Assembly (NCBI GenBank): GCA_963667815.1
Contig: OY764021.1
Strand: one strand, 5' to 3'
Source of the DNA: Saccharicrinis sp963667815
GTDB taxonomy: Bacteria > Bacteroidota > Bacteroidia > Bacteroidales > Marinilabiliaceae
DNA length: 64,000 bases
Under the pieces are notes generated by a model. The model worked only from the letters and a program-made list of their open reading frames with translations, did no database searches and was not told the origin of the DNA. A program made the position numbers and the translations under genes. Below, piece by piece: positions 1-8,980 of this stretch. Position 1 is the stretch's first letter. Each line of letters starts with the position of its first letter.

Positions 1-833
1 ATACTAGGACAATAACGAGGGCCTATACTTTGTATAGTACCATCATATAACGGAGAATCTTTCAAACCTTCTCTTAAAGAAGTATGTACTTCTTCGTTTG
101 TATATGTTAGCCAACAACTCTTTTGTTCCAAATTCGATTTAACCTCAGGCAGATAACTAAACTTATAAAAAGTATCATCTCCCCTCTGTTCCAAGCACTT
201 AGAAAAATCTACAGTTCTGGCATCTATACGAACAGGAGTGCCAGTTTTCATTCTATCTGTTTTAAAACCAAAGTCAAATAACTTTTCTGTAATACCAGAA
301 GAAGAAGGTTCACTTATCCTCCCTCCTTTCATCTGTACTTTACCAATATGCATTAAACCATTTAAAAAGGTACCATTGGTTAATACGAGGGCCTTACAAG
401 TAAATTCAACACCCTGTTCAGTTATAACAGATTTTACATTATTTCCTTGAAAATTAATATCAACAACTTTATCCTGCCAAAAAAACAAATTATCAGTGTT
501 CTCTAATACTTTCCGCCATTCGCTTGAAAATACCATTCTATCACATTGTGATCTTGGACTCCACATCGCTGGTCCTTTAGATCTATTTAGTAAACGGAAT
601 TGAATGGAACTTTTATCAGTAACTATACCACAATAACCACCTAAAGCATCAATTTCGCGCACAATTTGACCTTTAGCAATACCACCTATGGCAGGATTAC
701 AGCTCATTTGTGCTATTTTATTCATATCCATAGTTACCAGTAAGGTTTTTGAACCTAAATTGGCAGCAGCAGCAGCAGCCTCACAACCAGCGTGTCCGGC
801 TCCAACTACAATAACATCGTAATTAAAATCCAT
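1..833 (-). CDS. mnmG: tRNA uridine-5-carboxymethylaminomethyl modification enzyme MnmG (GidA), N-terminal part
   Basis: Partial: the ATG is at 833 and the gene runs off the left edge, so about 277 of the usual ~620 residues are visible. The N-terminus carries the FAD-binding Rossmann motif VGAGHAGCEAA, followed by the family signatures CNPAIGGIAKG and GTFLNG. MnmG works with MnmE, using FAD and methylene-tetrahydrofolate to modify U34 of tRNAs that read codons ending in A or G. It is the last gene of a minus-strand series beginning at nadA. In many bacteria mnmG lies near the replication origin, which fits the parS site and DnaA-box cluster 10-12 kb away. Identity is certain; the C-terminal MnmE/tRNA-binding part cannot be checked. 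Confidence 0.97.
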   Translation of the reverse strand, partial: MDFNYDVIVVGAGHAGCEAAAAAANLGSKTLLVTMDMNKIAQMSCNPAIGGIAKGQIVREIDALGGYCGIVTDKSSIQFRLLNRSKGPAMWSPRSQCDRMVFSSEWRKVLENTDNLFFWQDKVVDINFQGNNVKSVITEQGVEFTCKALVLTNGTFLNGLMHIGKVQMKGGRISEPSSSGITEKLFDFGFKTDRMKTGTPVRIDARTVDFSKCLEQRGDDTFYKFSYLPEVKSNLEQKSCWLTYTNEEVHTSLREGLKDSPLYDGTIQSIGPRYCPS

Positions 834-901
834 AATAAACTAATAAGGATGCAAAGGTACATGTATCCAGTTATTTAACCATCAAAATAATAACAGAAAA
901 A

Positions 902-1324
902 CTAAGAAATTGTTTCTAGTAGTGTAAGAGCTAAATTCTCTTTATCTCTCATAATTTGAGCTTCCTCCTCGGTTTTATCCTTAAAACCTAAGAGATGCAG
1001 TATTCCATGAATTATAACCCTATGTAATTCTTCTTTAAATGGGGTTTTAAACTTATGTGAATTTGATAATACTGTATCTATACTAATAAATAAGTCTCCA
1101 GCTACAGTATTATTTTCACAGTAATCGAATGTAATAATATCTGTATAATAATTATGATTAAGATATTGCTTATTTATATCTAAGATATAATCATCATTAC
1201 AAAATATATAGGTTATAGAACCTAAAAAAGAGTTGTAACTAGTAATTACTTTACTAATCCAACTCTTTATAATATCTTCATCTATCTGATCTTCAGATAC
1301 TTCTTCGTAGTAAAAATTAATCAC
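902..1324 (-). CDS. ybeY: Endoribonuclease YbeY (rRNA maturation factor)
   Basis: Zinc-dependent endoribonuclease family acting in 16S rRNA 3'-end maturation and ribosome quality control. At 140 residues it has the short form usual in Bacteroidota. The signature HGILHLLGFKDK supplies two His ligands; the third ligand position is Asp, not the His of E. coli YbeY, which from memory is common in this phylum. The start is GTG, and it touches the TAA stop of the upstream RsbW-like gene with no spacing (TAAGTG), so the two are probably translationally coupled. No internal Met offers a better start. Confidence 0.95.
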   Translation of the reverse strand: MINFYYEEVSEDQIDEDIIKSWISKVITSYNSFLGSITYIFCNDDYILDINKQYLNHNYYTDIITFDYCENNTVAGDLFISIDTVLSNSHKFKTPFKEELHRVIIHGILHLLGFKDKTEEEAQIMRDKENLALTLLETIS

Positions 1325-1729
1325 TTATAAATCAAAAATTAATTTTACGGTACTACCGTTGTTTTCAAACTCTATTTCATCTGCTAGATGATTCATTAAA
1401 AATATACCTCTACCATGAGTTTTTTCTACATTTTCAGGTAAAGTTGGATCAGGAATTTGAGAATAATCAAAACCATTCCCCTCGTCCTCTATAATGAACT
1501 CTAAAGTTTTTTCGGTAATAGTGTATTCCAAACAAACTTTCTTATTAATATCAAGCTTATTACCATGTACTATGGCATTATTAACGCCCTCAACGATAGC
1601 TAATAACAACTTCCCATAAATATCAGAATGTAAGTCATACTGATTAGAAATATCATCAATTAGTTTCTCTATAAGAGTTATATTTTTAATATCTGAATCA
1701 ATTACAATTTTTTCCACAATCAGATCCAT
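1325..1729 (-). CDS. RsbW-like ATP-binding protein (HATPase_c_2, anti-sigma-factor kinase type)
   Basis: A 134-residue GHKL ATPase of the RsbW/SpoIIAB type. The N box (EGVNNAIVHGN), G1 box (DEGNGFD) and G2 box (GRGIFLM) are all present, so ATP binding is expected. Family members are serine kinases that bind sigma factors or phosphorylate STAS proteins. No sigma factor or STAS gene adjoins it; the nearest STAS gene is 31 kb away in the chemosensory cluster. It abuts ybeY without a gap. Target unknown; the fold assignment is secure. Confidence 0.85.
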   Translation of the reverse strand: MDLIVEKIVIDSDIKNITLIEKLIDDISNQYDLHSDIYGKLLLAIVEGVNNAIVHGNKLDINKKVCLEYTITEKTLEFIIEDEGNGFDYSQIPDPTLPENVEKTHGRGIFLMNHLADEIEFENNGSTVKLIFDL

Positions 1730-1813
1730 TTAGCTTCCGAATTATATACGTTTAAAACCGTATACTAAAATTTAAATAAATAGTTACCAAAATCAACAAA
1801 TATTTTTAAACAT

Positions 1814-3022
1814 TTAATTAAAATTAGTCAACCAATCTGTAGGGTTAATTTTTTTATTCTCTTCCCAAATTTCAAAATGCAATATACCACTCTTATCGTC
1901 ACTATCCGTATATATTTGACCAATTTCTTGATTACTGTGAATAGTTTCTCCACTTTTTACGTAAACATTTACGAGATTGGCATAAACAGTCAAATATTTA
2001 CCATGTCGAATAATTACAGCTTTATTGTACCCTGGTATAGCAATGACGCGGCTTACAGTACCTTCATATACACATTTAACTGCATTTTCTTTTAAGGCTG
2101 TAATATCAATACCATTATTCTTTACTTTTACGCCCTTTAAAACGGCGTGATTATGTTCACCAAACCTACTTGTTACAATTCCATCTTTTACTGGCCAAAT
2201 TAATTGCCCTTTAGCTTTACTAAAATTACTAAACATATATTTAGATGGAGTTGCCAAAGATTCCTTAATTAATTTTTCTATCGTTTTTTCAAGTTCACTA
2301 GCAGCTTTTTGTTTTTTCTTAATTTCACGTTTTAACCAGGATTCATCTTTTTGTAACTGTGCAATATAATTTTCTTTTTTAGAAATAGTTAGTTTTAACG
2401 ATTCAAGTTCACTATTTAATAAATTATACACTTTTTTCTTTTCTTGTAAACTATTAATATTTCTTACTTGAATACTATCGTGCTTAGCTTTAGTAATTTC
2501 TAAAACAACACCTTGCCTTTTTCTATAAGAACTATACTGTTTTAAAAGACTAAATCTTCTATATGCTTCTGAAAAACTATTTGCACTAAAAATTATCATT
2601 AGTTCATTCAAATTACTACTTAGCTGTTTATTTGCCTCCATTATTAATGTAGCATATCCTTTTTTTAATGATTTTATTTCAAGTGCTAGATCGTTAATAA
2701 AAGTTTTATTTTTTTCTATATCTTTGGTAATTACTTCAATTTCTGATTGATAAGTAGAAATAATACTTTGTTGAGAATTAATTTTAGAATTTAATACCTT
2801 TAATTCGTTCAAATTATTTGCTTTTGAAACACCTTTCTTTTCTAACAGTTTTTGAGCATTAATTATTTCACTTTGATATTTCTTACGAAGTGTTTTTAAT
2901 TTTTCTACCTCAGAACCTTGAGAATAAGTAAAAAAATGTAGTATAAAAAAAAATACCAGTAAACTATATCTCTTTAATTTGATAAGATGAAGGTATTTTA
3001 AAGTGTAGGCTTCCACCATCAT
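1814..3022 (-). CDS. EnvC-like murein hydrolase activator (coiled coil plus degenerate LytM/M23 domain)
   Basis: Exported protein of about 402 residues: a hydrophobic signal segment at ~20-34, a long coiled coil (~35-265), and a C-terminal LytM fold (~280-400). The LytM domain looks catalytically dead. The usual first zinc His is Asn (NNGID), the His of the HGxGxxTxYAH motif is Asn (TVYANL), while Asp of GID and His of LHFEIW remain. That pattern matches EnvC/NlpD-type activators, which switch on cell-wall amidases during division. Two adjacent ATGs at 3022 and 3019 overlap the DUF4292 gene end by about 58 bases, and the exact start is uncertain. The TPR-DUF4292-EnvC gene order is familiar from other Bacteroidota. 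Confidence 0.88.
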   Translation of the reverse strand: MMVEAYTLKYLHLIKLKRYSLLVFFFILHFFTYSQGSEVEKLKTLRKKYQSEIINAQKLLEKKGVSKANNLNELKVLNSKINSQQSIISTYQSEIEVITKDIEKNKTFINDLALEIKSLKKGYATLIMEANKQLSSNLNELMIIFSANSFSEAYRRFSLLKQYSSYRKRQGVVLEITKAKHDSIQVRNINSLQEKKKVYNLLNSELESLKLTISKKENYIAQLQKDESWLKREIKKKQKAASELEKTIEKLIKESLATPSKYMFSNFSKAKGQLIWPVKDGIVTSRFGEHNHAVLKGVKVKNNGIDITALKENAVKCVYEGTVSRVIAIPGYNKAVIIRHGKYLTVYANLVNVYVKSGETIHSNQEIGQIYTDSDDKSGILHFEIWEENKKINPTDWLTNFN

Positions 3023-3797
3023 TAATTTCTAAATAATTAATTTTTAATGAGATTTGAAATTTCTTAATTCCTTGTGAAGCTTCGATTTCATAGCTTTCTG
3101 GAAATAATATTTTATCAAATTGCTTAAAATCGTCATACTTTACGGTTAAGGTTTGACCACTACCAAAATCCTTAATAAAGACATCAAAAATTTTATAAAT
3201 ATCTGGATGAATTTTAATTTCATGAATAACTAAATCCGTATTTTCTCTTTTAACGATTCTATTAATTCGTTTATCACGAATAGACTTAAAGGAATAAGAA
3301 TCACTTTCTGAATGATTCTTATATTTTTTTAATCCATCGTAAAAATCTACTTCACTAGGATACAAAAACAATTGGTTAGATATAAGAGCTTGTAAAATAT
3401 CATAACCAATATCTACACCAAAACCTTTACTAAAATAAGAATAATCAGTTTTAAAAACTTGTTTATTATGCTTATCCACAATTATTACACTATCGTTTGT
3501 TAATTGTGTTCTAACTACTTCAATGCCCATAGGGGCATAAATTGAAACAATTATAACACTATCCTTTTTAATTACAAAACTACCTTTAAATGACCTTTTT
3601 TGATTACCATCGCTAAAAGTAAAATTTGCCTTTTTAATATATAACTTATCATAATTAATTTCATGATCTTTAAGCTGTTTTCTCAACTTAACATCAGAAA
3701 TACTAGTGACTTTTCCAATTACAACATTTTCAGCGCTTTTACAGGAAAAAAATATAAAAAAAATAAAACCTACCCACACCCAATTAATCTTCCACAT
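2964..3797 (-). CDS. DUF4292 lipoprotein
   Basis: Predicted outer-membrane or periplasmic lipoprotein, 277 residues from the ATG at 3797. A TTG five codons upstream is less likely. The signal peptide ends in lipobox FFSC (Cys ~19). The rest is beta-rich, with alternating charged and hydrophobic strands resembling LolA/LolB-like lipid-carrier folds; that resemblance is from family knowledge and inference. The 5' end overlaps the TPR gene by 14 bases and the 3' end overlaps the EnvC-like gene, giving a tightly coupled trio. Function unproven. Confidence 0.8.
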   Translation of the reverse strand: MWKINWVWVGFIFFIFFSCKSAENVVIGKVTSISDVKLRKQLKDHEINYDKLYIKKANFTFSDGNQKRSFKGSFVIKKDSVIIVSIYAPMGIEVVRTQLTNDSVIIVDKHNKQVFKTDYSYFSKGFGVDIGYDILQALISNQLFLYPSEVDFYDGLKKYKNHSESDSYSFKSIRDKRINRIVKRENTDLVIHEIKIHPDIYKIFDVFIKDFGSGQTLTVKYDDFKQFDKILFPESYEIEASQGIKKFQISLKINYLEINDGGSLHFKIPSSYQIKEI

Positions 3798-5538
3798 AAT
3801 TTTTTTGATCAATTTTTTTTAATAATATAGAAGATTTGTTACCTAATTGTTTTGATAAATTCCACTGTGCTAAAGCACCTTCTACATCACCATTTTTAAA
3901 CAAGATATCACCGTAATGTTCTACAATAACATCACTTGTATTTCCGCCATTATCAATAGCTCGTTCAATTATATATTTTGCTTCAAAAAAGCGTCCTCTT
4001 TTAAATAAAACCCAAGCATAAGTATCCAAATATGTTGAATTAGTTGGCTCTAATTCTACACATTTTGAAATCATAGATTCAGCTTTATCTAAATATTTGT
4101 TTTCCAATGATAAATAATAACTATAATTATTTAAAACAACTACAATATTCTCATCTAATTTGAGTGCTTTTTCATAATATGAAAATGATTCTGTAGTTCT
4201 TTTAAGTGTATATAAAACATCGCCTAAATTAGCATAGAATTGTATTTTAATTTGAGCATTATCCTTTACCTTATCCAAGCCATTAATAAAACTTGTATAA
4301 GCTTCTTCGTTTAAAGATGTTTGCATACAAGCCATTCCATGAAATAAAAAGAAAATAGGTTCTTCTGGAAAAAATATAAGAGCTTCTTTAGTATCTTCAT
4401 ATAAAAGAGAAAAATCACCTGTATTTATCTCAAGCATAAATAAATCCTGCCAAACGGAGGCATTAGTATTATCAATTTTAAGACCTTTCTTATAATATCT
4501 TATAGCCTCTTTATTTCTAGATCGGTTTTGTAAATAATTACCATAAAAAACATATGCTTTAGCATCATCTTTATGAGTACCTATTAATTGGGTAAATAAG
4601 TTTTCAACCGAGGTAGTATCTGTATAATTTTTAAAATCGTTGCCTACTAAAAAGGGTAACAATCGTTGAATTTTCAATTCTACGGCTAAATTTTCATCTT
4701 GTATAGCTTTATCATAATAAAATAAAAATGAGGTTGTATCTTTTTCATTAATAGCTACATTACCTAATGAAAAATATCCTAATCCATTACCAGGATCCAA
4801 TGCAAAAATTTTGCTATATGCTTGTTTAGCCTTATCAAATTCTTTATTATAAAAATAAACATCGCCTAAAAAACCGTAGTATTTAGGTTCATATGGGTTA
4901 TCCTTAATTAAATTTTGAACTTCTTTATAAGCTAATGACTCCTTACCCAATTGAAGGTATAATTTTTCCTTTTCAAGTGTTATAACTTCATTTATACCAA
5001 TTTTATCTTCCAAAAGATCATAAGTATCGATAGAATTTTGGAATTCTTGATTTTGAGCATATAATTGTGCTAACACATATAAATATTCTTCATTATCGGA
5101 AAATTGTTCAGCTAAAGATTTATACATAACAATAGAATTAGGAATATCCTTATTTTGCTGATATAAATCGCCCAATAACATTTTATACCATTTATTGGTA
5201 GGCGCTAAACGAACAGCATTTTTAAGTAAATCCTGTGCTCCCTTGTAATTTTTATACCCGATTTCTATATTAGAAAGTTCATAATAACATGTACTACTTA
5301 AACTATCAATTTTAAGACACTCGATTAAATACATTTTAGCCTTATCTACTTGGCCTTGCATTTTTAATCGTTGGGATTCATAAAAGAAATAATTAAACTT
5401 TCGTTGCTCTATGGAATTTAATGAAGTTTCTTTGATTTCAGTATCACTAGTATTAGTATTTTTAGTGTTACTATTTTTTAATGTTTTACAACTAAATAAA
5501 ACGATGCTAAATAATCCTATAGCTAAAAAATATCTCAT
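3784..5538 (-). CDS. Tetratricopeptide-repeat lipoprotein
   Basis: 584-residue protein with a lipoprotein signal peptide (lipobox LFSC, Cys 17) and then almost entirely TPR-like helical pairs. Recurring signatures include YYELSNIEIGYKNYKGA, KYYGFLGDVYFYNKEFDKA and SYYEKALKLDENIVVVLNN. TPR arrays are protein-interaction scaffolds; with a lipid anchor this one probably works at the periplasmic face of a membrane. It is the first gene of the coupled TPR-DUF4292-EnvC-like set and follows dut by 26 bases. Partner unknown. Confidence 0.85.
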   Translation of the reverse strand: MRYFLAIGLFSIVLFSCKTLKNSNTKNTNTSDTEIKETSLNSIEQRKFNYFFYESQRLKMQGQVDKAKMYLIECLKIDSLSSTCYYELSNIEIGYKNYKGAQDLLKNAVRLAPTNKWYKMLLGDLYQQNKDIPNSIVMYKSLAEQFSDNEEYLYVLAQLYAQNQEFQNSIDTYDLLEDKIGINEVITLEKEKLYLQLGKESLAYKEVQNLIKDNPYEPKYYGFLGDVYFYNKEFDKAKQAYSKIFALDPGNGLGYFSLGNVAINEKDTTSFLFYYDKAIQDENLAVELKIQRLLPFLVGNDFKNYTDTTSVENLFTQLIGTHKDDAKAYVFYGNYLQNRSRNKEAIRYYKKGLKIDNTNASVWQDLFMLEINTGDFSLLYEDTKEALIFFPEEPIFFLFHGMACMQTSLNEEAYTSFINGLDKVKDNAQIKIQFYANLGDVLYTLKRTTESFSYYEKALKLDENIVVVLNNYSYYLSLENKYLDKAESMISKCVELEPTNSTYLDTYAWVLFKRGRFFEAKYIIERAIDNGGNTSDVIVEHYGDILFKNGDVEGALAQWNLSKQLGNKSSILLKKIDQKNYVED

Positions 5539-5564
5539 TTATATTAACGTATAAGTCTTTTATT

Positions 5565-6005
5565 TTAATGTTTTCCTGTATGACCAAAACCACCTTCACC
5601 TCTATCTGTAGATTCTAGAGAATCTACAACAAGAAAAGAAGCAGTTTCATGTTTTGCTATAACCATTTGACAAATTCTTTCTCCAGATTTAATAACAAAA
5701 TCATCATTACTTAAGTTTACTAAAATTACTTTAATTTCTCCCCTGTAATCAGCATCAATAGTTCCGGGTGTATTTAAAACAGTAATTCCATGTTTATATG
5801 CTAATCCACTACGCGGACGAATTTGAGCTTCATATCCTTCAGGTAATTCAATAAATAATCCAGTAGGCACAAGTACTCTTTGCAATGGTTTAAGAATAAT
5901 ATCATCTTGTAAATCAGCTCTTAAATCTAAACCTGCTGATAATGCTGTACTGTACTCTGGTAATTGGTTATTACTCTTATTTATAATGTTAATTAGTAGA
6001 GACAT
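5565..6005 (-). CDS. dut: Deoxyuridine 5'-triphosphate nucleotidohydrolase
   Basis: Trimeric dUTPase, 146 residues, converting dUTP to dUMP and pyrophosphate so uracil is kept out of DNA and dTMP precursor is made. All five family motifs can be read: AGLDLRA, RPRSGLAYKHGI, GTIDADYRGEI with the catalytic Asp, ERICQMVIA, and the C-terminal RGEGGFGHTG loop. Start is ATG at 6005, overlapping the end of the flippase gene by 17 bases. Confidence 0.97.
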   Translation of the reverse strand: MSLLINIINKSNNQLPEYSTALSAGLDLRADLQDDIILKPLQRVLVPTGLFIELPEGYEAQIRPRSGLAYKHGITVLNTPGTIDADYRGEIKVILVNLSNDDFVIKSGERICQMVIAKHETASFLVVDSLESTDRGEGGFGHTGKH

Positions 6006-7512
6006 TTCTAATTTTAATTAATTTTTTAAATTCATAAACATAAATAGTCCATAAAAATACAACTATTAAGCCAAAGCGTAATAAAAATAAAGTAATATTA
6101 AGTATTGTATGGTTTATTACAGTAAAATGTGCTAATAAATTAGGTATAAAATGAATTCCTAAAACATACAAAACAGCAGTAAATAAGACATACTTTATAA
6201 TTTTATACCAATCATAATTTATTTTATAAAATTTATTGCCCCAAATTATACTAAAAATAACCATACTTGAAAAGCACAATACTCCACTTATTGCACATCC
6301 ATAATAGCCTATAATAGGTATCAATATTAAATTTGAAATTATAGTTATACTAGTTCCAATAATACCCATATAAGCACCATAGATAGTTTTATCAGACACT
6401 TTATACCATACAGATAATGTAAAATAAATACCACTCAGTAATTGGGCAATTAAAACTAAAGGTATAACACCATTAGCTTCTTTATATTCAGGCACTAAAA
6501 TCAAATTAATAATATCAATAAAAAAGGTAACTCCAATAAAAATTAATAAACCAAAAAGAACAAAATAATTTAATATTGTAGAATAAATACTTATATCTTG
6601 TGAAGATTGACTATGCTTAAAGAAAAAAGGTTCAAACGCCATTCTAAATGATTGTGTGAACATCGCCATTAAAACACCAATTTTAAAATTGGCTCCATAT
6701 AGAGCAACCATTTTATATCCTTCATCTCCACCGATTAGGCGTGGTAAAAGAGTTTTATCAATACTTTGATTGATCATACCTGTTATTCCAACAATTAGAA
6801 TAGGAAAAGAATATTTATACATTCTTTTTAGTAAAGAGAAATCAAAAGCGACAATAATACCTTTTATATCTTTGAGTAAAATAATTAATACACCAACCGA
6901 AGCAATTAAATTTGAAAATAAAACATAATAAGCTTCCTGATTATCTTTAAAGAAAAACAATATAAAACGTGTAAAAAAATACTCAGAATGATTCTTAACC
7001 AGATAAGGACAAATTAAAAGAAAGAATAAGTTGAAAAAGATTAAAATAAGCACATTTAAAAGCCTTATTAAGGCAAAACGTACACTTTTTCCACAGTACC
7101 GTAATTTAGCAAAAATTAAAGCTGAAACAGCATCAAAAGCAACGATTAATGCAGCCAACCAAATTAAATCATTATAACCTTTATAATGTGTGGATAGATT
7201 TACATTTTTTAAAAGAAAAAAAAGAAAAACTAGAAATATAGAACTCGTTGAAAGAATACTTATGAATCCTGTAGTGAACACACCCTTATAATTATCATTT
7301 TTTGAAAATCTAAAAAAGGTAGTTTCAAAACCATACGTTAAAATTACAAGAAAAATAGCTATATATCCATATATTTCAGTAATATATCCATACTGAATAT
7401 CACTCATAGTTCGAATATAATATGGCATTAATAACCAATTTAATAAACGAACTAAAATTGTGCCTCCACCATAAATTACTGTTTCACCAGCAAGAGATTT
7501 TAAACTTCCCAA
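5989..7512 (-). CDS. Polysaccharide/lipid-linked oligosaccharide flippase (Wzx/MATE-fold)
   Basis: 507-residue integral membrane protein with roughly 14 hydrophobic helices and the opening typical of the family (GSLKSLAGETVIYGGG). Wzx-type proteins move undecaprenyl-linked glycans or similar lipids across the inner membrane. The likely start is a TTG at 7512, because an in-frame TAA lies five codons upstream and the family N-terminus aligns exactly there. It follows ruvB by 12 bases and overlaps dut. No glycosyltransferase lies beside it, so the substrate is open; the surface-polymer genes at 17.7-23.6 kb are possible partners. Confidence 0.85.
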   Translation of the reverse strand: MGSLKSLAGETVIYGGGTILVRLLNWLLMPYYIRTMSDIQYGYITEIYGYIAIFLVILTYGFETTFFRFSKNDNYKGVFTTGFISILSTSSIFLVFLFFLLKNVNLSTHYKGYNDLIWLAALIVAFDAVSALIFAKLRYCGKSVRFALIRLLNVLILIFFNLFFLLICPYLVKNHSEYFFTRFILFFFKDNQEAYYVLFSNLIASVGVLIILLKDIKGIIVAFDFSLLKRMYKYSFPILIVGITGMINQSIDKTLLPRLIGGDEGYKMVALYGANFKIGVLMAMFTQSFRMAFEPFFFKHSQSSQDISIYSTILNYFVLFGLLIFIGVTFFIDIINLILVPEYKEANGVIPLVLIAQLLSGIYFTLSVWYKVSDKTIYGAYMGIIGTSITIISNLILIPIIGYYGCAISGVLCFSSMVIFSIIWGNKFYKINYDWYKIIKYVLFTAVLYVLGIHFIPNLLAHFTVINHTILNITLFLLRFGLIVVFLWTIYVYEFKKLIKIRNVSTN

Positions 7513-7524
7513 AATAGTATTGAA

Positions 7525-8550
7525 TTAAAATAGCGAGAATTGTTCCTGATTAAGATTATCTTTACCTAAATGCGAATATGCTAAGGGTGTGACCATTCTA
7601 CCTCTAGGTGTTCTCTTTATAAAACCTTCTTTGATCAAAAAGGGTTCATAAACTTCTTCTATTGTACCAGCATCTTCTCCAATAGCAGTCGCAATTGTAC
7701 TGATTCCAACCGGACCACCTTGAAATTTATCTATTAGAGTTAATAAAATTTTATGATCCATTTCATCAAGACCATGTTGATCGATGTTCAATGCTTCTAA
7801 AGAAAACTGAGAAATTTGCAAATCAATGTTACCATTTCCTTTAACTTGTGCAAAGTCGCGAACCCTTCTAAGTAATGCATTTGCTATACGAGGTGTACCT
7901 CTACTTCTACCAGCAATTTCGTAGCTGGCTTCTTCAGTAATAGGAGTATCTAAAATATAAGAAGATCGTTTTACGATTCCAGATAGAATATCAGTATCAT
8001 AATATTCAAGATGGCAATTTATACCAAACCTCGCCCTCAACGGACTGGTAAGCAACCCACTTCTTGTTGTTGCACCAACTAATGTAAAAGGATTTAAATC
8101 TATTTGTATACTTCTTGCTCCAGGACCCTTATCAATAACTATATCGATACGATAATCTTCCATAGCCGAATACAAATATTCTTCAACAATAGGACTTAAT
8201 CTATGTATTTCATCAATAAATAAAACGTCATTCGGTTCTAAATTTGTTAAAATACCAGCTAGATCTCCAGGTTTATCTAATACAGGACCACTAGTAATCT
8301 TAAATCCTACATTAAGTTCATTTGCCACAATATTTGATAAAGTAGTTTTTCCTAATCCCGGAGGTCCGTGTAATAAAACATGATCCAAAGCTTCCTGTCG
8401 CATACTTGCAGCCTGAACAAATATTTTAAGATTTTCTACTATTTTATTCTGTCCTTGAAAATCACTAAAATTGAGTGGACGTAATTTATTTTCCACTTCA
8501 CTCTCAACAGACTGATATCCTTCCTCTCTTATATCAAAATTATCCTGCAT
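7525..8550 (-). CDS. ruvB: Holliday junction branch migration helicase RuvB
   Basis: 341-residue AAA+ motor of the RuvAB complex, driving branch migration during recombinational repair. Walker A is GPPGLGKTT (~62-70), Walker B contains DEIHR, sensor 1 is GATTRSGLL, and the arginine-rich segment RGTPRIANALLRRVRDF is followed by the winged-helix domain. Length and motifs are canonical. ruvA and ruvC are not in the window. It lies 7 bases downstream of the response-regulator gene. Confidence 0.98.
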   Translation of the reverse strand: MQDNFDIREEGYQSVESEVENKLRPLNFSDFQGQNKIVENLKIFVQAASMRQEALDHVLLHGPPGLGKTTLSNIVANELNVGFKITSGPVLDKPGDLAGILTNLEPNDVLFIDEIHRLSPIVEEYLYSAMEDYRIDIVIDKGPGARSIQIDLNPFTLVGATTRSGLLTSPLRARFGINCHLEYYDTDILSGIVKRSSYILDTPITEEASYEIAGRSRGTPRIANALLRRVRDFAQVKGNGNIDLQISQFSLEALNIDQHGLDEMDHKILLTLIDKFQGGPVGISTIATAIGEDAGTIEEVYEPFLIKEGFIKRTPRGRMVTPLAYSHLGKDNLNQEQFSLF

Positions 8551-8557
8551 GAATAAA

Positions 8558-8950
8558 TTAGTCCTTAATTAGGTTTAGTTTATGTAGTATTTCATCGAAA
8601 AGAGTCAAATCAAAAGGTTTAGCCATATATTCATCCATACCATGGTTTAAACACTTTTCTCTATCTGCATCAAAGGTATTAGCCGTCAAACCAATTATAT
8701 GGGTGTAAATACCCTTATTTTGCTCAAATTTCCTTATTTCTGTTGTAGCTTCCAATCCATCCATCACTGGCATCATTAAATCCATTATAATTAAATCAAA
8801 TTTATTTTGTTTAACTAAATTAAGAGCCTCCTGTCCATTATTAGCTATTTCAATATTATAATTGAATTTAGTTAGATTCAAATAAATCAATTTTTGATTT
8901 AATATATTATCTTCTACAAGTAAGATGTTTAGTGGATCCTTATTCGTCAT
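8558..8950 (-). CDS. Single-domain response regulator (CheY-like receiver)
   Basis: 130 residues, only a receiver domain. Acidic pocket residues sit in LLVEDN, the phospho-acceptor Asp in DLIIMDLMMPVMDG, the conserved Thr in GLTAN, and the switch Lys in MAKPF. The sequence is most like receiver domains detached from hybrid histidine kinases. No cognate kinase adjoins it: its neighbours are nadA (30 bases upstream) and ruvB (7 bases downstream). It may act as a diffusible phosphorelay intermediate; partner unknown. Confidence 0.9.
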   Translation of the reverse strand: MTNKDPLNILLVEDNILNQKLIYLNLTKFNYNIEIANNGQEALNLVKQNKFDLIIMDLMMPVMDGLEATTEIRKFEQNKGIYTHIIGLTANTFDADREKCLNHGMDEYMAKPFDLTLFDEILHKLNLIKD

Positions 8951-8980
8951 ACTACTAGAAAAATATCAATTTTTATATTA

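Noticed and set aside
238..450. Plus-strand ORF of 70 codons opposite mnmG
   Set aside because: It lies wholly inside mnmG on the opposite strand, has no recognisable features, and mirrors the mnmG reading frame.
1814..3022. Active M23 endopeptidase
   Set aside because: Two of the His ligands are replaced by Asn, fitting a non-catalytic EnvC-type activator.
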